In this document: in pieces, positions 22,788 through 34,625 of the stretch | Numbering within the stretch: the first letter of the stretch is position 1 | Layout of the letters: the number at the start of each line of letters is the position of its first letter | Source of the DNA: Liriodendron chinense | Lineage: Eukaryota > Streptophyta > Magnoliopsida > Magnoliales > Magnoliaceae | Reading direction: 5' to 3' | Assembly (NCBI GenBank): GCA_003013855.2 | Contig: ML058477.1 | Span: 1,426,001 to 1,490,000, forward strand | Length of the DNA stretch: 64,000 bases | Notes under the pieces: generated by a model | Seen by the model: only the letters and a program-made list of their open reading frames with translations | Databases searched by the model: none | What the model was told of the DNA's origin: nothing | Translations under genes and position numbers: made by a program

Positions 22788-22838
22788 GGACATTTCCACG
22801 TGAAATCTTATCTCCACCATTTTGCCTATAACAGTGGG

Positions 22839-24009
22839 TGGGAGTCACCTTTGGCTAAGAGGGGCCCTATATATAGAGGTAGGGTTGGAATTAGGGTTTG
22901 GAGGTGCGTAGTAGAAATATGGAGAGGGATGTGCACGCGGGGTCTTGTGTAACAACCTCTCAAGGTAGGTTTCTCAAATCTTAATATTCTGATATTTTTG
23001 ATCGATTTCAATCTGTTAATCTTATCAAGCTCGAAAAGTAGAGTTAGAATACGTAAATTTCTTGATGATCCGCATTCTAGATTGGCCGATCCTTAAAAAT
23101 GGCCTAACGGGTGCTAAAATGGGCTATATCTCAATTAACGGTCTACGCTTGATGATCAGGGTCCAAATTTTGAAAAAGTATGTAGTCATGATAGGCAAAC
23201 AATTGTACAAAGTTTAGTGGTTGATTGATGGTGAGAAATGCCTAGATCTGAAATTCCAACTTTTGGCGGAAAAGGAAGGGGCTGGCTTTGTGGTTTAACG
23301 GTGTAGGATTATAGATCGAGGTCCAAATTTTGTGTAAACTCGTAGTCATATGAGTATAATGGGTGGTCCAAATTTGAAAAGCGATTGATGGTGAGAAGTG
23401 GGTAAATTGAAAGGTCCAAATTTGAGAAGAGTTGGTAACTCGTTAATTTCTAGAACGGGATAATTTCGCACATAAGAAAGAGGCTTATCAATGTGGGGCA
23501 ATCAAATCACACTATTGGTCCATGATAAAGATGATCCAAGTCACTCATATGAAGAAAAATATTCGACTACGACTAACCTATCTACTTTCCTCACTCGATG
23601 GACATGAAAATCAAGGGTTAAGGCCTGATTTGACAATTGGACCACTTCTACTATGATTTAAGGGCTGAAATTTGATGTGTATGGTTAATATGTGTCCAAA
23701 AGCTCAAATCCAGGATTTTGCGTTTTAATGATCGCTAGAAACATGCGTACTTAAAAATGGTCAGTTAACTTAAGTTTAACTAATGGCATTTTTGTAATTT
23801 TTGCAAATATTCGAGTTTAACGAAATCTAACTCTTCTACATTGTTAATGAGGTCATTCTAAGCAACTTTAATAAAGGGTACTCCATATGATCTCCTACGG
23901 ATGTCCTGTTATTTGAATTTTAATATCAATGGCCAGTATTTAATATAAAAAAAATAGAAATAAATTTCAGAAAATTTTAAAATAATTACGGTAAATTCGG
24001 GGCGTTACA
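22839..24009 (-). repeat. Tekay 3' LTR, proximal part
   Basis: Continuation of the split LTR after the GTGGG duplication (22834-22838), ending GGGGCGTTACA. Matches 31166-32329 with about four substitutions and one single-base indel (AACCTATC against AACCATC). Confidence 0.95.
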
Positions 24010-24023
24010 ACTCCCCCCACCTT
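24010..24023 (-). other. Polypurine tract of the Tekay element
   Basis: Minus-strand AAGGTGGGGGGAGT abuts the 3' LTR terminus TGTAACGCC. Confidence 0.9.
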
Positions 24024-24027
24024 AAAA

Positions 24028-25195
24028 CTAAACTTCGTCCTCGAAGTTACCTGAATGTACGGCGAAAAGGTGTGGACAAGCTTTCTTCATTTCTTCTTCG
24101 GTCTCCCAGGTTGCTTCCTCTTCTCCGTGAAACGACCATACAACTTTTACTAGTGGAATGACTTTCCTTCGCAGTACGTGCTCTTTTCGGTCCACGATAC
24201 GCAGTGGTTCTTCGATGTATGACCCGTCACTACGTACTTCGATCTTTTCCCATTCGATCACGTGAGCGTCATCTCTGTTGTACTTCCTCAACATCGATAC
24301 ATGAAAAACGTTATGGACGTTTGCTAGCTGCGGGGGCAAGGCCAGGCGATAGGCTACTTCACCAACTCGTTGGAGAATCTGGAATGGCCCGATGAAACGC
24401 GGAGCTAACTTTCCCTTCTGTCCGAACCTCAGCATTCCTTTCATAGGCGATATCTTTAAAAATACATGATCCCCTTCTTGGAACTCCAGATTCCTTCGTC
24501 GGTTATCTGCATAACTCTTTTGCCTGCTTTGAGCTACTTTTAGGCGCTTCCGAATGATGTCAATCTTTTCTGAGGTAATTTGAACAATTTCCGGCCCAAT
24601 CAAGCTTCGATCTCCTACTTCAGCCCAACATTGAGGCGTGCGACAAGGGCGACCATACAGTGCTTCAAATGGTGCCATACCTATACTTGCTTGAAAGCTA
24701 TTGTTATAAGCAAACTCTGCCAGAGGTAGGTAATCTTCCCAACTTCCCTTAAAGTCCAACACACATGCTCGCAACATATCTTCTAGAATTTGGTTCACAC
24801 GTTCCGTCTGACCATCCGTCTGTGGGTGGTAAGCTGTACTATACTTGAGCGACGTTCCCATAGCTTGTTGCATCTTTGACCATAATGATGACGTATAGCG
24901 TGAATCTCTATCTGATATAATCGATACCGGTACCCCATGTAAACGTACAACTTCTTTCACATACAACTCCGCCAATTCTGATACCTTCGCCGACACTCGG
25001 GTCGCGACAAAGTGAGCTGATTTGGTGAGGCGATCTACTATCACCCAAATGGCGTCATGATTCTTTCTCGACTTGGGTAAACCCGTGATGAAGTCCATAG
25101 TAATGTGCTCCCACTTCCACGTAGGGATCTCCGGTTGTTTCAACAATCCTCCTGGCTTTTTGTGCTCGGCTTTTACCTGTTGACACGTGAGGCAC
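24028..25195 (-). pseudogene. Tekay integrase catalytic core and chromodomain (3' part of pol)
   Basis: Encodes the integrase core with Asp, Asp and Glu in TMDFITGLPKS (about 25095), ISDRDSRYTS (about 24915) and GQTERVNQ (about 24803). It ends in a chromodomain (VKVVWSFHGEEEATWE, about 24110-24160), a module that in chromoviruses directs integration towards marked chromatin. It is separated from the upstream part of pol by one extra base near 25195, where the zinc-binding segment changes frame (KCLTCQQ continues in the shifted frame). This is the only lesion visible in this part of the gene. The stop is four bases before the polypurine tract. Confidence 0.92.
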
Positions 25196-27680
25196 TTAGA
25201 TACTGTATTCTGCGATCTCTCGCTTCATGTTGTTCCACCAGTACTGCCTCTTCATGTCCTGATACATCTTCGTGCTCCCCGGGTGAATCGTTAACTTCGA
25301 GCGATGTGCTTCGTCCATCACTTCCTTCTTCAAACTTAGTTTATTTGGCACACATAGACGGTCGCGAAAACGTATGCCTCCATCTGATCCAATTCGCCAA
25401 TCTACATTTCTTTCATCGGCCATAAATTTTGTCATTATTTCCTGCAATTCATCGTCTTGGTTCTGAGCATCAATGATTTTACGCATCAATGTCGGTTCTA
25501 CTACAATATTATTCACTTTCACTACTTGGCTCCCAATGTTTAATTTTACATCAAAATCTTTTATAAAATTTAGCATTTCCCACTTCTTGAGGATGCAAGA
25601 CATTGTTGTCTCATGCACCTTCTTCCTACTGAGGGCATCAGCCACTGCATTAGCTTTCCCAGGGTTATAGCACAACTCTATCTGAAAATCTTTAAGTGTC
25701 TCCATCCACCTTCGTTGACGCATATTCAGATCTTTCTGCTGAAACAAGTACTTCAGGCTCTTGTGGTCGGTGTTTAACTTGAATTGCTCCCCATACAAAT
25801 AATGTCTCCAAATCTTCAAGGCAAAGATCACAGCTGCTAATTCTAGGTCGTGTGTGGGATAGTTCTGCTCGTGTGGTCTCAATTGGCGAGAGGCATAAGC
25901 TATTACCTTATCTGCCTGCATCAATACACAACCCAGGCCTGCTCGTGAGGCATCGGTATGGACCACGAATTCTACTCCTTCTTCGGGCAATACTAGAACT
26001 GGGGCTGTTGTTAATAATTCTTTTAGTCTTTGAAAAGCTTCTTCTGCTTTCGTGCTCCAGACAAAGCGAGTAGTCTTCCTAGTTAACTCGGTCAAGGGGC
26101 GAGCGATCTTTGAGAATTCTTTAATGAAACGACGATAGTATCCTGCAAGCCCTAGGAAACTTCGCACTTCGGTGACTGAGGTAGGTTGGATCCATTGGCG
26201 GACCGCCTCAACTTTGGACTGGTCGACTGCTATCCCATCGCGAGTGACTACATGACCAAGGAACTTCACTTCTTCTTCCCAGAAATCACATTTCTTTAAC
26301 TTAGCATACAATTGGTTGTCCTTCAGTGTCTGCAGAGCTATTTTTAGATGCTCGGCGTGCTCTTCCTTACTCTTCGAGTATATGAGGATATCATCGATGA
26401 AAACAATAACGAATTTATCTAGATAGGGATTGAATACACGGTTCATCAGGTCCATGAATACTGCTGGGGCATTTGTCAGTCCGAAGGGCATAACAACAAA
26501 CTCATAATGTCCATACCTCGTTCTGAATGCCGTTTTGGAAATATCTGCATCTCTCACTCTTAGCTGATGGTACCCGGACCTTAAATCAATCTTCGAAAAG
26601 AACTGGGCTCCTCTTAACTGGTCGAAAAGATCATCTATGCGCGGAAGAGGATACTTATTCTTAATAGTGGCTTGGTTCAACTTTCTATAATCAATACACA
26701 GGCGAAGCGAACCATCCTTTTTCCGTACAAAGAGGATAGGCGCGGCCCAGGGAGATACACTGGGGCGAATAAATCCTTGCTCTAGGAGTTCTTCTAATTG
26801 TTTCTTCAATTCTTGCAATTCTACAGGAGCCATGCGGTACACTGCCAATGCTATAGGTGCTGTACCGGGCACGAGATCAATGGCGAAATCTACTTCACGC
26901 TTCGGGGGTAGACCAGGAATATCTTGGAATACTTCAGGGAATTCAGCTACTATGGGGATTTGGTCGACAGATAGCTCAACCGATTCTCCGACGCACATCA
27001 ACCGTTCGATTACTTCCTTCTTCTTCTTACCTTGAAACACTACCGGGTCGTGGCTCGGGAGAGACAATGATATGGTCTTGGCATGGCAATCCAAGTTCAC
27101 CCGGTGCTTAGAGAGCCAGTCCATTCCCAAGATCACGTCGAAGTTCTTCATGTTCAATACAACTAGATTTGCTTCGAATTTAACTCTGCCAATGGTTAAA
27201 GGACACCTTCGACATTCCTTTCTTAGTTCTACAATTCGACCGATAGGTGTTGCTATGACCACAGATTCACCTAAGCGTTTTACCTTTAAGTTTAATCGAG
27301 CCACAACTGATGCAGCAATAAAAGAAATGGAGGCACCGCTATCAAATAAGACAACTACTGGATCATCGCCGATAAAGATAGTACCTTCGATGGCGCGGGG
27401 GTCTTCTTCCACATTATCTGGTGGAGCCATAGCATAGAGACGTCCTTGTTGCTTTTGGTTTGGATTTGGTGCTTCTCTCTTCTGCATTTGAGGACGGGCT
27501 GCTGCAGGTGGTCTGGGTGCTTGATTCTGCTGTTGTGGTTGACTCCCCTTAGGTTGGGAGGCATTCTTCTCATCTGCAGCCTTCTTGAAACAATTGATGG
27601 CCTTGTGTCCTAGCTTCCCGCAGTAGTGACAGTTGAAGGGGTCCCGGTTCTGTTGCTGATTGGTTGGTGCAAGTCTTGGA
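25196..27680 (-). pseudogene. Tekay zinc knuckle, protease, reverse transcriptase, RNase H and integrase N-terminus
   Basis: In order: a CCHC zinc knuckle (CHYCGKLGHKAINC, about 27600-27640), aspartic protease (LFDSGASISFIA, about 27335), reverse transcriptase (FIDDILIYS, about 26390), RNase H (HTDASRAGLG, about 25955), and the start of the integrase zinc-binding domain (IHPGSTKMYQDMKRQYWW). The knuckle reads straight through into protease, so gag and pol were one frame before a shift near 27685. The frame closes at 25196 because of a one-base insertion. Apart from these edges it is open throughout, fitting a recent insertion. Confidence 0.93.
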
Positions 27681-28718
27681 CCTCTTGTCAGGAATGGAAG
27701 GTGGGTTTGGTATTGCTCTGCTTTTCTGGCCTACTTGTCTTGTTTGATTTCGTTGCTGGATATAGCGTTCAGTGTCTTTCTCAGCGATCATTGCTCGATC
27801 TATGATCTCTTCATAAGTACGCAGCTTCAATATGCTAATCTTTGACCGAATACTAGGTCTCAAGCCTTCCTGGAACTTGTGGATCTTGTAGTCCAGGTCT
27901 TCTACTGCTGAGGGTAGGTAACTTGACAACTCGACGAATTTGTCTTCATATTGGGCTACGGTGAGGTTACCTTGCTCTAGTTTCAGGAATTCCGACATCT
28001 TCTCTTTCCTATATGCTTCAGGGAAAAACTTGTCACAGAACTTGGCATGGAAAGTGTCCCACGTCCACTGGAATCCTTCTGGGACTCTTCTTTTTGCTGC
28101 CTGCCACCAAACGTAGGCCGCCCCCTCTAATAGGTATGTAGCTAGGGTCACTCGGTGTTGCATGGGGCAAGCCAGGGTGTCCAGTGCCTTAGCCACTTGC
28201 TTAAGCCAATAATCCGCCTTGGTAGGGTCAGGGTTTCCATGGAACTTCTCAGGATGTAGCTTCAGGAACTTCTCAATCAGGATGGTTTCTTCAGGAAGCA
28301 TGAATCGAGGTTGATTTGGCGGAGGAGCCTGTCTAGGTGCTAGGGGTACTTGAAATGTTTCAGGTTGATTTTGGGGTGTTGGTGTGGTTGTCTGAGTTTC
28401 CACTGGAGGCGGAGGTGCGGTTTGAGTAGAGGTTGGAATCGGAGTTTGGCCAGGGGTCACGATCGTTATCAGTTGTTCGAGGGTGGCCTGGTGTCGGGTT
28501 TGTTGCTCATGTTGTTGGGCCTGTTGTTGCTGAATGATACCGGTGAGACGATCGAGTGCGCCTAACATGGCTTCCCAAGGTTGTAGAGCATTGGAGTTTC
28601 CTCCTACTGAAGTCATTGGTGGATTTGTATTAGGACTCGCAGTGTTAGCCATGGGTGGTGACTCAGGCTGGGGTGAGGCCGTGGGAATGTTTCTTGAAGA
28701 TTTCCTCTTAGGGGCCAT
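27570..28718 (-). pseudogene. Tekay Gag (capsid part)
   Basis: Starts at ATG 28716-28718 (MAPKRKSSRNIP). A Pro/Gln-rich N-terminus is followed by the retrotransposon capsid domain (TLATYLLEGAAYVWWQAAKR, then FHAKFCDKFFPEAYRKEKM). Gag forms the virus-like particle. Near 27685 a single-base indel throws the reading out of the zinc-knuckle frame, so the last ~35 codons before the stop at 27570 are out of frame. The reader codon usage and similarity both switch there. Confidence 0.92.
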
Positions 28719-29561
28719 CAAGCTGAAAATAAGTGTTCTATAGGTTAGACGTCACTTCTAAGGTGAAAACTAATGAACTCAAATCAGAAAGTTAGAGTTA
28801 GAGGTTCACCTAGCTCGTAGTTTGGGAATCTGATACCCAGGACCTGATCGCGCTCTCGGATTTTTTTCTCTCAAATCGAAACTCCTTTTCCTCTGAAATT
28901 TGGAGGGTAGATAGATGATTATGTGGGGAATACCTCAAATTTTTCTAAGAATAAAAATCTCATGATAAAGTATAGTTCTGACCCCCACAAGTCTGAAAAA
29001 CGTAACAGATCAGCAGACTTTTACACAACATATGTGCTATTGCCAGAATTTTCCTGATTTAATTACACATTGGATTGATCTGAAATTTTATACAGATACT
29101 GGGAACTGAGTTAGGAATCTCCAAAAAAATTTATAAAATTTTCTGAGATCTAAAAATACATTTTCTAATGTCAGAATTACAGATGGGTCTAAAAATCTGC
29201 CCTAATTGAAATAATTAGAAATAAAATAGTTACTCCTAATTATTTATGGAGAAAATTCACAAGATTCAATGAATCAATGATTCAAATATGGGGAATAGAT
29301 GAGAGCACCAAATATTTAAAAAAAAAAAATAAATAAATAAAAATTTCTTTCCAAAAAATCTTAAAATATTGAGATTTCTAAGTTCCACGACTACGCTAGT
29401 AAATTTTCAAGGAACCTAAGTGTGGGTCTCTAAGTTCATAACATTACATACCATTAATAGGATTGAATCTAAATGATTTGTCTCTAGTCATTGGGGACCT
29501 AAGCCCTAAGATGAGTTAATTATGATATGGATTTAGGCTTCTCGCCCAGAGGTCCCATTTT
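28719..29561 (-). other. Tekay 5' untranslated leader
   Basis: AT-rich, no open frame. Lies between the primer site and the Gag ATG, where packaging and dimer signals would be expected. None can be identified by eye. Confidence 0.6.
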
Positions 29562-29573
29562 GCTCTGATACCA
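29562..29573 (-). other. Primer binding site, initiator tRNA-Met
   Basis: Minus-strand TGGTATCAGAGC, the classic plant PBS complementary to the 3' end of initiator tRNA-Met, three bases from the 5' LTR. Confidence 0.95.
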
Positions 29574-29576
29574 ACT

Positions 29577-31082
29577 TGTAATACCCCAAGATTTCGGCTC
29601 CCGTGTACATCACGACGGCCGAATTCCCAAGGTTATTTGGAATGTGTGAGGGTTATACCCCTTACATAATTTTCACACAAACATGCACATTTCATACTAT
29701 TTGGAAAATCAAAAGCAAGATGGTGAAACTAAACTTATATATTATTTCATTAACTAAACCAAATCATCAAACCATGTAACCATCATTCATTTAAACATCA
29801 TGTTCATAACTACGTCCTCCCATTGGGACTTATTACAATTTCAAATATTAAATAAATGCTAGAACTATGAATGATTATGCGGTCTCGTCTTCCACCATCT
29901 GCTCCCACGAGCCATCATAATCGTCTCCTTGAGGCTCGGGCTCCTGAGGATCGTTACCTACATGTTCTAAATTATTTCCACAAAACACCGTCAAAAGCGG
30001 CATAGTGAAGAACTACTTTAAGGTTAGAAATAATAATTACATAAAAATCATAACAAAACATCCATTACTCTTTCTTAATGCAATGCATGATAATGTATGA
30101 CCCAGCGTAGGAATCCTTAGACATGCCGCCAGGGGTTTTGGGACACGCAAGCCCATAATTTTGCCCGACCACGTGAGAAACGGGACACTCATAGCCCAAA
30201 TCCACACGTGACAGTGTATGGGAGAAGTAGGACGCTCTAGCCTATTCTCAAATCCATACACCCACATGGAGCCACGTGCATGCATGAGTTAACCATTCTT
30301 TATTATTATTTCCAATTTACACCAAGCCACTTATCGTCTAACCAACCTTTGGTACCACCACATCCTTCCTTATGGTTCATCACTCATCAAAATAGTCGTA
30401 ACCGACGCATCACATCCCAGGATGGCGGCCCGTACTATTAAGCTTCATAACAACCATACTCAACTATCATCTTATGGAGATCCTTAACAACTTTAGGAAT
30501 AATAATAATAATAGTAAATATAATAATAGTAGTAGTAATAAATGGATTTAACAACCACTTAATCGGGCGATCTTGATACCACCACCACAGATCAGGGTGG
30601 CCACTTAACCGGACAAGCTAAAAGCATCGTCTCAGGTTAGGGCAACCTCTTAACCGGGTGTTCCGATATTCATCACCACAGATCAGGGTCCATCCATATA
30701 TATATAAAAGGAATATATATAGCAATATAAGAATCTCCATTAGACAATCACAACCATTCTTTATACAGTATAGAAAGAAAGGTGGTCCCTTTAAAGCTGG
30801 TTACACAAATCTCATATGTGCAACAAACATAATTCTATTCCTTACTAGTTCTCTAAGTCCAATGAATATCCTCATCACCATGAGATTGAAAAAAAAAGTA
30901 TCTAAAAGCATTCATATATAGCTAATTAAGGAGAGAATAAATAAACACATGTAAACAAAAACACATAAGAATTATGAACCTACAAAATATGAAATTATTA
31001 ATCCAATCTTAAAGGAGTTCTCACCTTATGATCTTCGACTTATTAGAGATACAAGATGATGAAATAATGGCAAGATGGTACT

Positions 31083-31126
<44 letters not shown>

Positions 31127-32329
31127 TCTCTTTCTCTCTCCCTCTCTCAAATTCGTGGGTGGGAGTCACCTTTGGCTAAGAGGGGCCCTATATATAGAGG
31201 TAGGGTTGGAATTAGGGTTTGGAGGTGCGTAGTAGAAATATGGAGAGGGATGTGCACGCGGGGTCTTGTGTAACAACCTCTCAAGGTAGGTTTCTCAAAT
31301 CTTAATATTCTGATATTTTTGATCGATTTCAATCCGTTAATCTTATCAAGCTCGAAAAGTAGAGTTAGAATACGTAAATTTCTTGATGATCCGCATTCTA
31401 GATTGGCCGATCCTTAAAAATGGCCTAACGGGTGCTAAAATGGGCTATATCTCAATTAACGGTCTACGCTTGATGATCAGGGCCCAAATTTTGAAAAAGT
31501 ATGTAGTCATGATAGGCAAACAATTGTACAAAGTTTAGTGGTTGATTGATGGTGAGAAATGCCTAGATCTGAAATTCCAACTTTTGGCGGAAAAGGAAGG
31601 GGCTGGCTTTGTGGTTTAACGGTGTAGGATTATAGATCGAGGTCCAAATTTTGTGTAAACTCGTAGTCATATGAGTATAATGGGTGGTCCAAATTTGAAA
31701 AGCGATTGATGGTGAGAAGTGGGTAAATTGAAAGGTCCAAATTTGAGAAGAGTTGGTAACTCGTTAATTTCTAGAACGGGATAATTTCGCACATAAGAAA
31801 GAGGCTTATCAATGTGGGGCAATCAAATCACACTATTGGTCCATGATAAAGATGATCCAAGTCACTCATATGAAGAAAAATATTCGACTACGACTAACCA
31901 TCTACTTTCCTCACTCGATGGACATGAAAATCAAGGGTTAAGGCCTGATTTGACAATTGGACCACTTCTACTATGATTTAAGGGCTGAAATTTGATGTGT
32001 ATGGTTAATATGTGTCCAAAAGCTCAAATCCAGGATTTTGCATTTTAATGATCGCTAGAAACATGCGTACTTAAAAATGGTCAGTTAACTTAAGTTTAAC
32101 TAATGGCATTTTTGTAATTTTTGCAAATATTCAAGTTTAACGAAATCTAACTCTTCTACATTGTTAATGAGGTCATTCTAAGCAACTTTAATAAAGGGTA
32201 CTCCATATGATCTCCTACGGATGTCCTGTTATTTGAATTTTAATATCAATGGCCAGTATTTAATATAAAAAAAATAGAAATAAATTTCAGAAAATTTTAA
32301 AATAATTACGGTAAATTCGGGGCGTTACA
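29577..32329 (-). repeat. Tekay 5' LTR
   Basis: 2753 bp, TGTAATACCCC...GGGGCGTTACA in the plus-strand reading. A TATA-like CTATATATAG sits at about 31189-31198, with a CT microsatellite (about 31085-31147) downstream in the sense of transcription. Short open frames repeated in both LTRs (for example 30037-30285 and 11213-11461) are copies of the same non-coding sequence. Confidence 0.95.
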
Positions 32330-34000
32330 TTAAGCCAACCATTATTATTCCAATTTATAGCCAAACCAATTATGAGAATACCCTTGCATTAGTGGCCCTC
32401 CCAGACAAACATAATCCCAACATGAGTCAATCACTTGCTCATCTCATTACTACATTCAAATCACTAAATCTCATCAAGGACTCATCCTCATAACATACGT
32501 TTCCATCCCCAAGTTCATTTAGGGCCACCAATCTAAGTTCTTTCAAAGAGTATATTTTAAGCCAAACACCCACAGTTTTGTGATAACTTGTCTTATATAG
32601 AATGAATCTGAGTAAGGGTAATTCCAGTTGCATGCATGCTTTCACAAAAGGCATAATCGAGATTATTCATATGAATTTCGTGCTGATCAAGTATCAACCC
32701 AGAAGTTTACTAAGCCTACAATTATCCTAGGAAACCACCAACCATATACCAATTACTTAGCATGAATAACCTTAAGTAACTCTAAGCATGTAGCATCTAA
32801 GCATGATTCAACTAAACATATTCTAACTTGAGTGAGCAATTAAGCATGTTTTAACACCAATATTAACTAAGCATGTTAGAACACCAATATTAACTAAACA
32901 TGTTAGAACATTGGCATAAACTAACTTAACAACAATAATTAGACTAGTACTTAACCAACAAGTGGGCGGAAAGCCCAAGGGAAGGAATCATCACCTTCTA
33001 AGTGGAGCTCCTTTGCCTTGGATGAATCTAAGTAGGGAAAATACTCAAGGGCTTGATCGAATGGGGTTTGATATGAGCTGAACTCCAAGTTGGTGGACTC
33101 TCTCAATGCTGCCGCCTGACCGCACGGGGCGACCCTCGAATCCGACATGGATTTGGCGATTGAATGAGCCTACAACTCAGTTGTGAGATGGACGGATTTT
33201 TAGCTCAACTTGGCAACCGACCTACAACTTGACTTGGTTTTGGAGGCATGAACAACCCCCGACTCAGGGTGCTCCTCTGAGCTAAGTTAAGCCAAAAATA
33301 TCCCAGCAACCAGCCAAGTTGTTAGCCCCAAAGTCCGCTGGAACCAAGGCAAACAGACAGAGGAAGGTTTCTTCGACGAAATTGGTGGCCAACACCTTCC
33401 CACACTCTCTCTCACTATCCACACCCTTTCTTCCTTCTCTTACTTCTCTCTCTCCATCTTCTTATCTCCTTCTTACAGGGACAGGCTGGAAATGCTTGAA
33501 CAGCAAGCTGCCCTAGCACAGACCCGATGCGGTAGGAGAGGAATGACTCTCTCTCACTCTCTCTGTTTCTTTCTCTCTTTCCCTCTGTTATTCCTCATTT
33601 TCAATCTCCCTTTGGTTTGGACAAAGGTAGCTGGAGACAGCAGTAAACGAGAGAAACTGTCTCTCTCTTTCCTTTCCTATTTTGCTCTCATTTCTCTCCT
33701 AGGGTTTAGGGCTGCGGGGTGCTTTTCTAAAAACGGCAATAAGCTACTTATAGCCGTTGGAGCCTTTTGAAATAAGATCGGATGACTGTAATTAAAGGGT
33801 GAATTTACCACAGCCTCATGCACCAAAGATCCAAAATTTATAGATACGAACTCACCCTGAATGCATGGCTTAGATCGGATCCCAAGGATGCGTGCAATAG
33901 GTAGTGGGCCATCTGTCCCACGCCTTTGATCAAGTCAAGGGGTCCACCATGGAGAGATATCAGCGGCCCTTATTTATTTCGCGAGAATTTCCATCGTAGG
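32330..34000 (-). mobile_element. Old Tekay-like LTR, right part
   Basis: Continues the LTR begun at 9888 after the TTAAG duplication. The layout follows the Tekay LTR, including CT-rich stretches (about 33400-33480 and 33545-33600) and a GGGTTTAGGG block. Within it, 32820-32910 has three imperfect copies of TTAxxCATGTTxxAACACCAATATTAACTAA-like sequence. No gene is seen. It is cut by AthC at 34001. Confidence 0.6.
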
Positions 34001-34251
34001 TGTTGAGCTCTTAATTGTGCATATTCTAACCCCAATTAATCACTCATTGTGTGAGATTTTTATGATTTAAAGACTAATTGAATGCATGTTTTGTGATTGC
34101 AGGATTGAGAGTGGACTCCGCCTAATTGAAGATGAAAAGAGCTTATTTAGAACTATTTGGATGAAGATCGAAGGAGGACCAAAGAAAGAAGGAAGCAAGG
34201 AAAGAAGAAAAGAAGAAAGAAAGAAGAAACTGAACCAGAAACAGGCCAAGA

Positions 34252-34513
34252 CCGGTCGTGACCGGTTGGCCAGGAAGGTCAGACTGGTCGTGCGACCGGT
34301 CGGCCAGCTTCCCATACAGGCTGAACTCTCTAGACATAGGCATAACACAGTCCGATCGGTCGCGACCGGTCGGCGAGGCCAGTCTGACCGGTCCAGACCG
34401 GTCGGCCAAAAGAACTTCTAAATCGAGAAGCTGCTGGACTATTTTCCCAGTGAGGCACGACCGGTCGTGACCGGCCGGCCAGTTACTCAGACCGGTCGTT
34501 CGACCGGTCGGCC
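34252..34513. repeat. GACCGGTC palindrome array in the Athila LTR
   Basis: More than a dozen GACCGGTC or one-mismatch copies, often as tail-to-tail pairs such as GACCGGTCGTGACCGGTTGG, ending about 100 bp upstream of the TATA box. The same array is present at 43035-43305, 6326-6605, 46898-47060, 52715-52850 and 57940-58105 in the other Athila LTRs. Confidence 0.93.
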
Positions 34514-34614
34514 ACATGAAAAATCAGGACTTTCTATTTTCAGTCCGATTTTCTCTGCGCACTGCGTAAGTGTTACGCAAATTCTCGAATCTTCTGAAGT
34601 TGTGGAGCCTCCCC

Positions 34615-34625
34615 ATTATAAAAGG
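34615..34625 (+). promoter_or_regulatory. TATA box of the AthC 5' LTR
   Basis: ATTATAAAAGG followed by ACACC. The TATAAAAxGACAC block is kept in AthA (6715), the AthC 3' LTR (43408) and the solo LTR at 58190. AthB (about 52602-52611, minus strand) has a variant, CTATAAAAGG, followed by ACTTC. It probably starts the genomic RNA. Confidence 0.75.

Larger units (their letters stand above)
12342..22833 (-). mobile_element. Tat-lineage Ty3/gypsy element, young, with antisense gene
   Basis: Complete minus-strand element nested in the Tekay 3' LTR. LTRs are 865 bp each (12342-13206 and 21969-22833), flanked by GTGGG (12337-12341 and 22834-22838). The primer site TGGCGCCGTCTGTGGGAA is at 21948-21965 and the polypurine tract at 13207-13222. 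It has a long Gag-Pol frame and, between pol and the 3' LTR, an antisense spliced gene. The second RNase H-like domain and the antisense frame are hallmarks of the Tat lineage. I count five substitutions between the LTRs, all transitions. Confidence 0.95.
21969..22833 (-). repeat. Tat 5' LTR with promoter
   Basis: 865 bp, TGTTAATG...TATAACA. The minus-strand TATA box CTATATAAG lies at about 22196-22204. The palindromic array (22578-22787) lies ~375-590 bp upstream of it in the direction of transcription. Differs from the 3' LTR at five positions that I could see. Confidence 0.95.
10753..32329 (-). mobile_element. Tekay/Del chromovirus (Ty3/gypsy), young and nearly intact, containing a nested Tat element
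   Basis: Complete minus-strand element: 5' LTR 29577-32329, initiator tRNA-Met primer site 29562-29573, gag-pol 28718-24028, polypurine tract 24010-24023, and 3' LTR 10753-12341 plus 22839-24009. It is flanked by TTAAG on both sides. The 3' LTR is split by the Tat element at 12342-22833. I count about five substitutions and two indels between the ~2.75-kb LTRs, so insertion was recent. The coding region has only two apparent frame breaks (near 27685 and 25195). The integrase C-terminus carries a chromodomain, which places it among chromoviruses. Confidence 0.95.

Noticed and set aside
9888..34000. A second complete Tekay element built from the old LTR
   Set aside because: Only one LTR of that age is visible and no old internal region is present in the window.
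34252..34513. Regularly repeated GACCGGTC words suggesting a CRISPR-like array
   Set aside because: Units are short, palindromic and irregularly spaced, spacers are themselves variants of the repeat, and the array is inside a plant LTR.
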